This document shows, one piece after another, positions 21,366 to 21,396 of a DNA stretch of 21,396 bases; the first letter of the stretch is position 1, and each line of letters starts with the position of its first letter. The stretch lies in contig JBJDYV010000006.1 in NCBI GenBank assembly GCA_051867655.1, forward strand, positions 1 through 21,396. Direction: 5' to 3'. Both the position numbers and the translations under genes were made by a program. The stretch comes from JAJPXI01 sp051867655. GTDB lineage: Bacteria > Bacillota > Clostridia > Oscillospirales > Oscillospiraceae. A model generated the notes under the pieces. It searched no databases. It had not been told where the DNA came from and saw nothing but the letters and a program-made list of their open reading frames with translations.

Positions 21366-21396
21366 CAACAAACCTGCTGCGTCTTTACCGCCCGAG

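Noticed and set aside
1..21396. CRISPR arrays, insertion sequences, prophage genes, tRNA or rRNA genes
   Set aside because: No spaced direct repeats, transposase or phage-type proteins, or tRNA-like cloverleafs were seen on reading the window.

Overview
This is a GC-rich (about 60% or more, by eye) bacterial chromosome segment. It carries Clostridia-type Shine-Dalgarno sites (AAGGAG/GGAGG) before nearly every gene, a Firmicutes-style L13 leader, a short phosphoglucose isomerase, and an energy-coupling-factor (ECF) S component with a DUF4430 partner. Together these suggest a high-GC Clostridia, most likely an Oscillospiraceae gut anaerobe related to Flavonifractor, Lawsonibacter or Intestinimonas. 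The genus is inference. I see no mobile element, CRISPR array, tRNA or rRNA. The gene content looks like normal chromosome.

Region 1 (1-4015, minus strand) is the front of an ethanolamine-use operon: iron-type alcohol dehydrogenase, eutA (reactivase), eutB (ammonia-lyase large subunit) and the first 23 codons of eutC, which leaves the window. EutBC makes acetaldehyde and ammonia, EutA repairs its cobalamin cofactor, and the dehydrogenase can reduce acetaldehyde to ethanol. Upstream is a small membrane-anchored XRE regulator gene (4137-4505) with its own terminator and a possible self-operator.

Region 2 (4609-10988, minus strand) is a complete phosphate-starvation operon, pstS-pstC-pstA-pstB-phoU-phoB-phoR. 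It has a promoter bearing TTTACA direct repeats at one end and a terminator at the other. The pstS-pstC gap holds a 12-bp hairpin that may favour pstS mRNA.

Region 3 (11010-14450, minus strand) has a HAD phosphatase, a beta-keto acid cleavage enzyme (BKACE, DUF849), a thiolase and an unknown acidic protein. The BKACE-thiolase pair points to acetoacetate/acetyl-CoA exchange. The BKACE lacks a glutamate found in the lysine-pathway enzyme, so its substrate is open.

Region 4 (14680-18372, plus strand) has pgi, a small P-loop protein of unknown function with its own promoter, a flavin reductase-rubredoxin fusion (Hrb-like), and a two-gene DUF4430/ECF S-component unit. The ribosome binding site of that unit is locked inside a very long, nearly perfect hairpin. 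This is the most unusual non-coding element in the window.

Region 5 (18371-21396) has a minus-strand pair, a TtcA-like tRNA thiolase and a DUF815 AAA+ ATPase. They diverge from the plus-strand rplM-rpsI operon, which has a consensus promoter and an L13-type autoregulatory leader.
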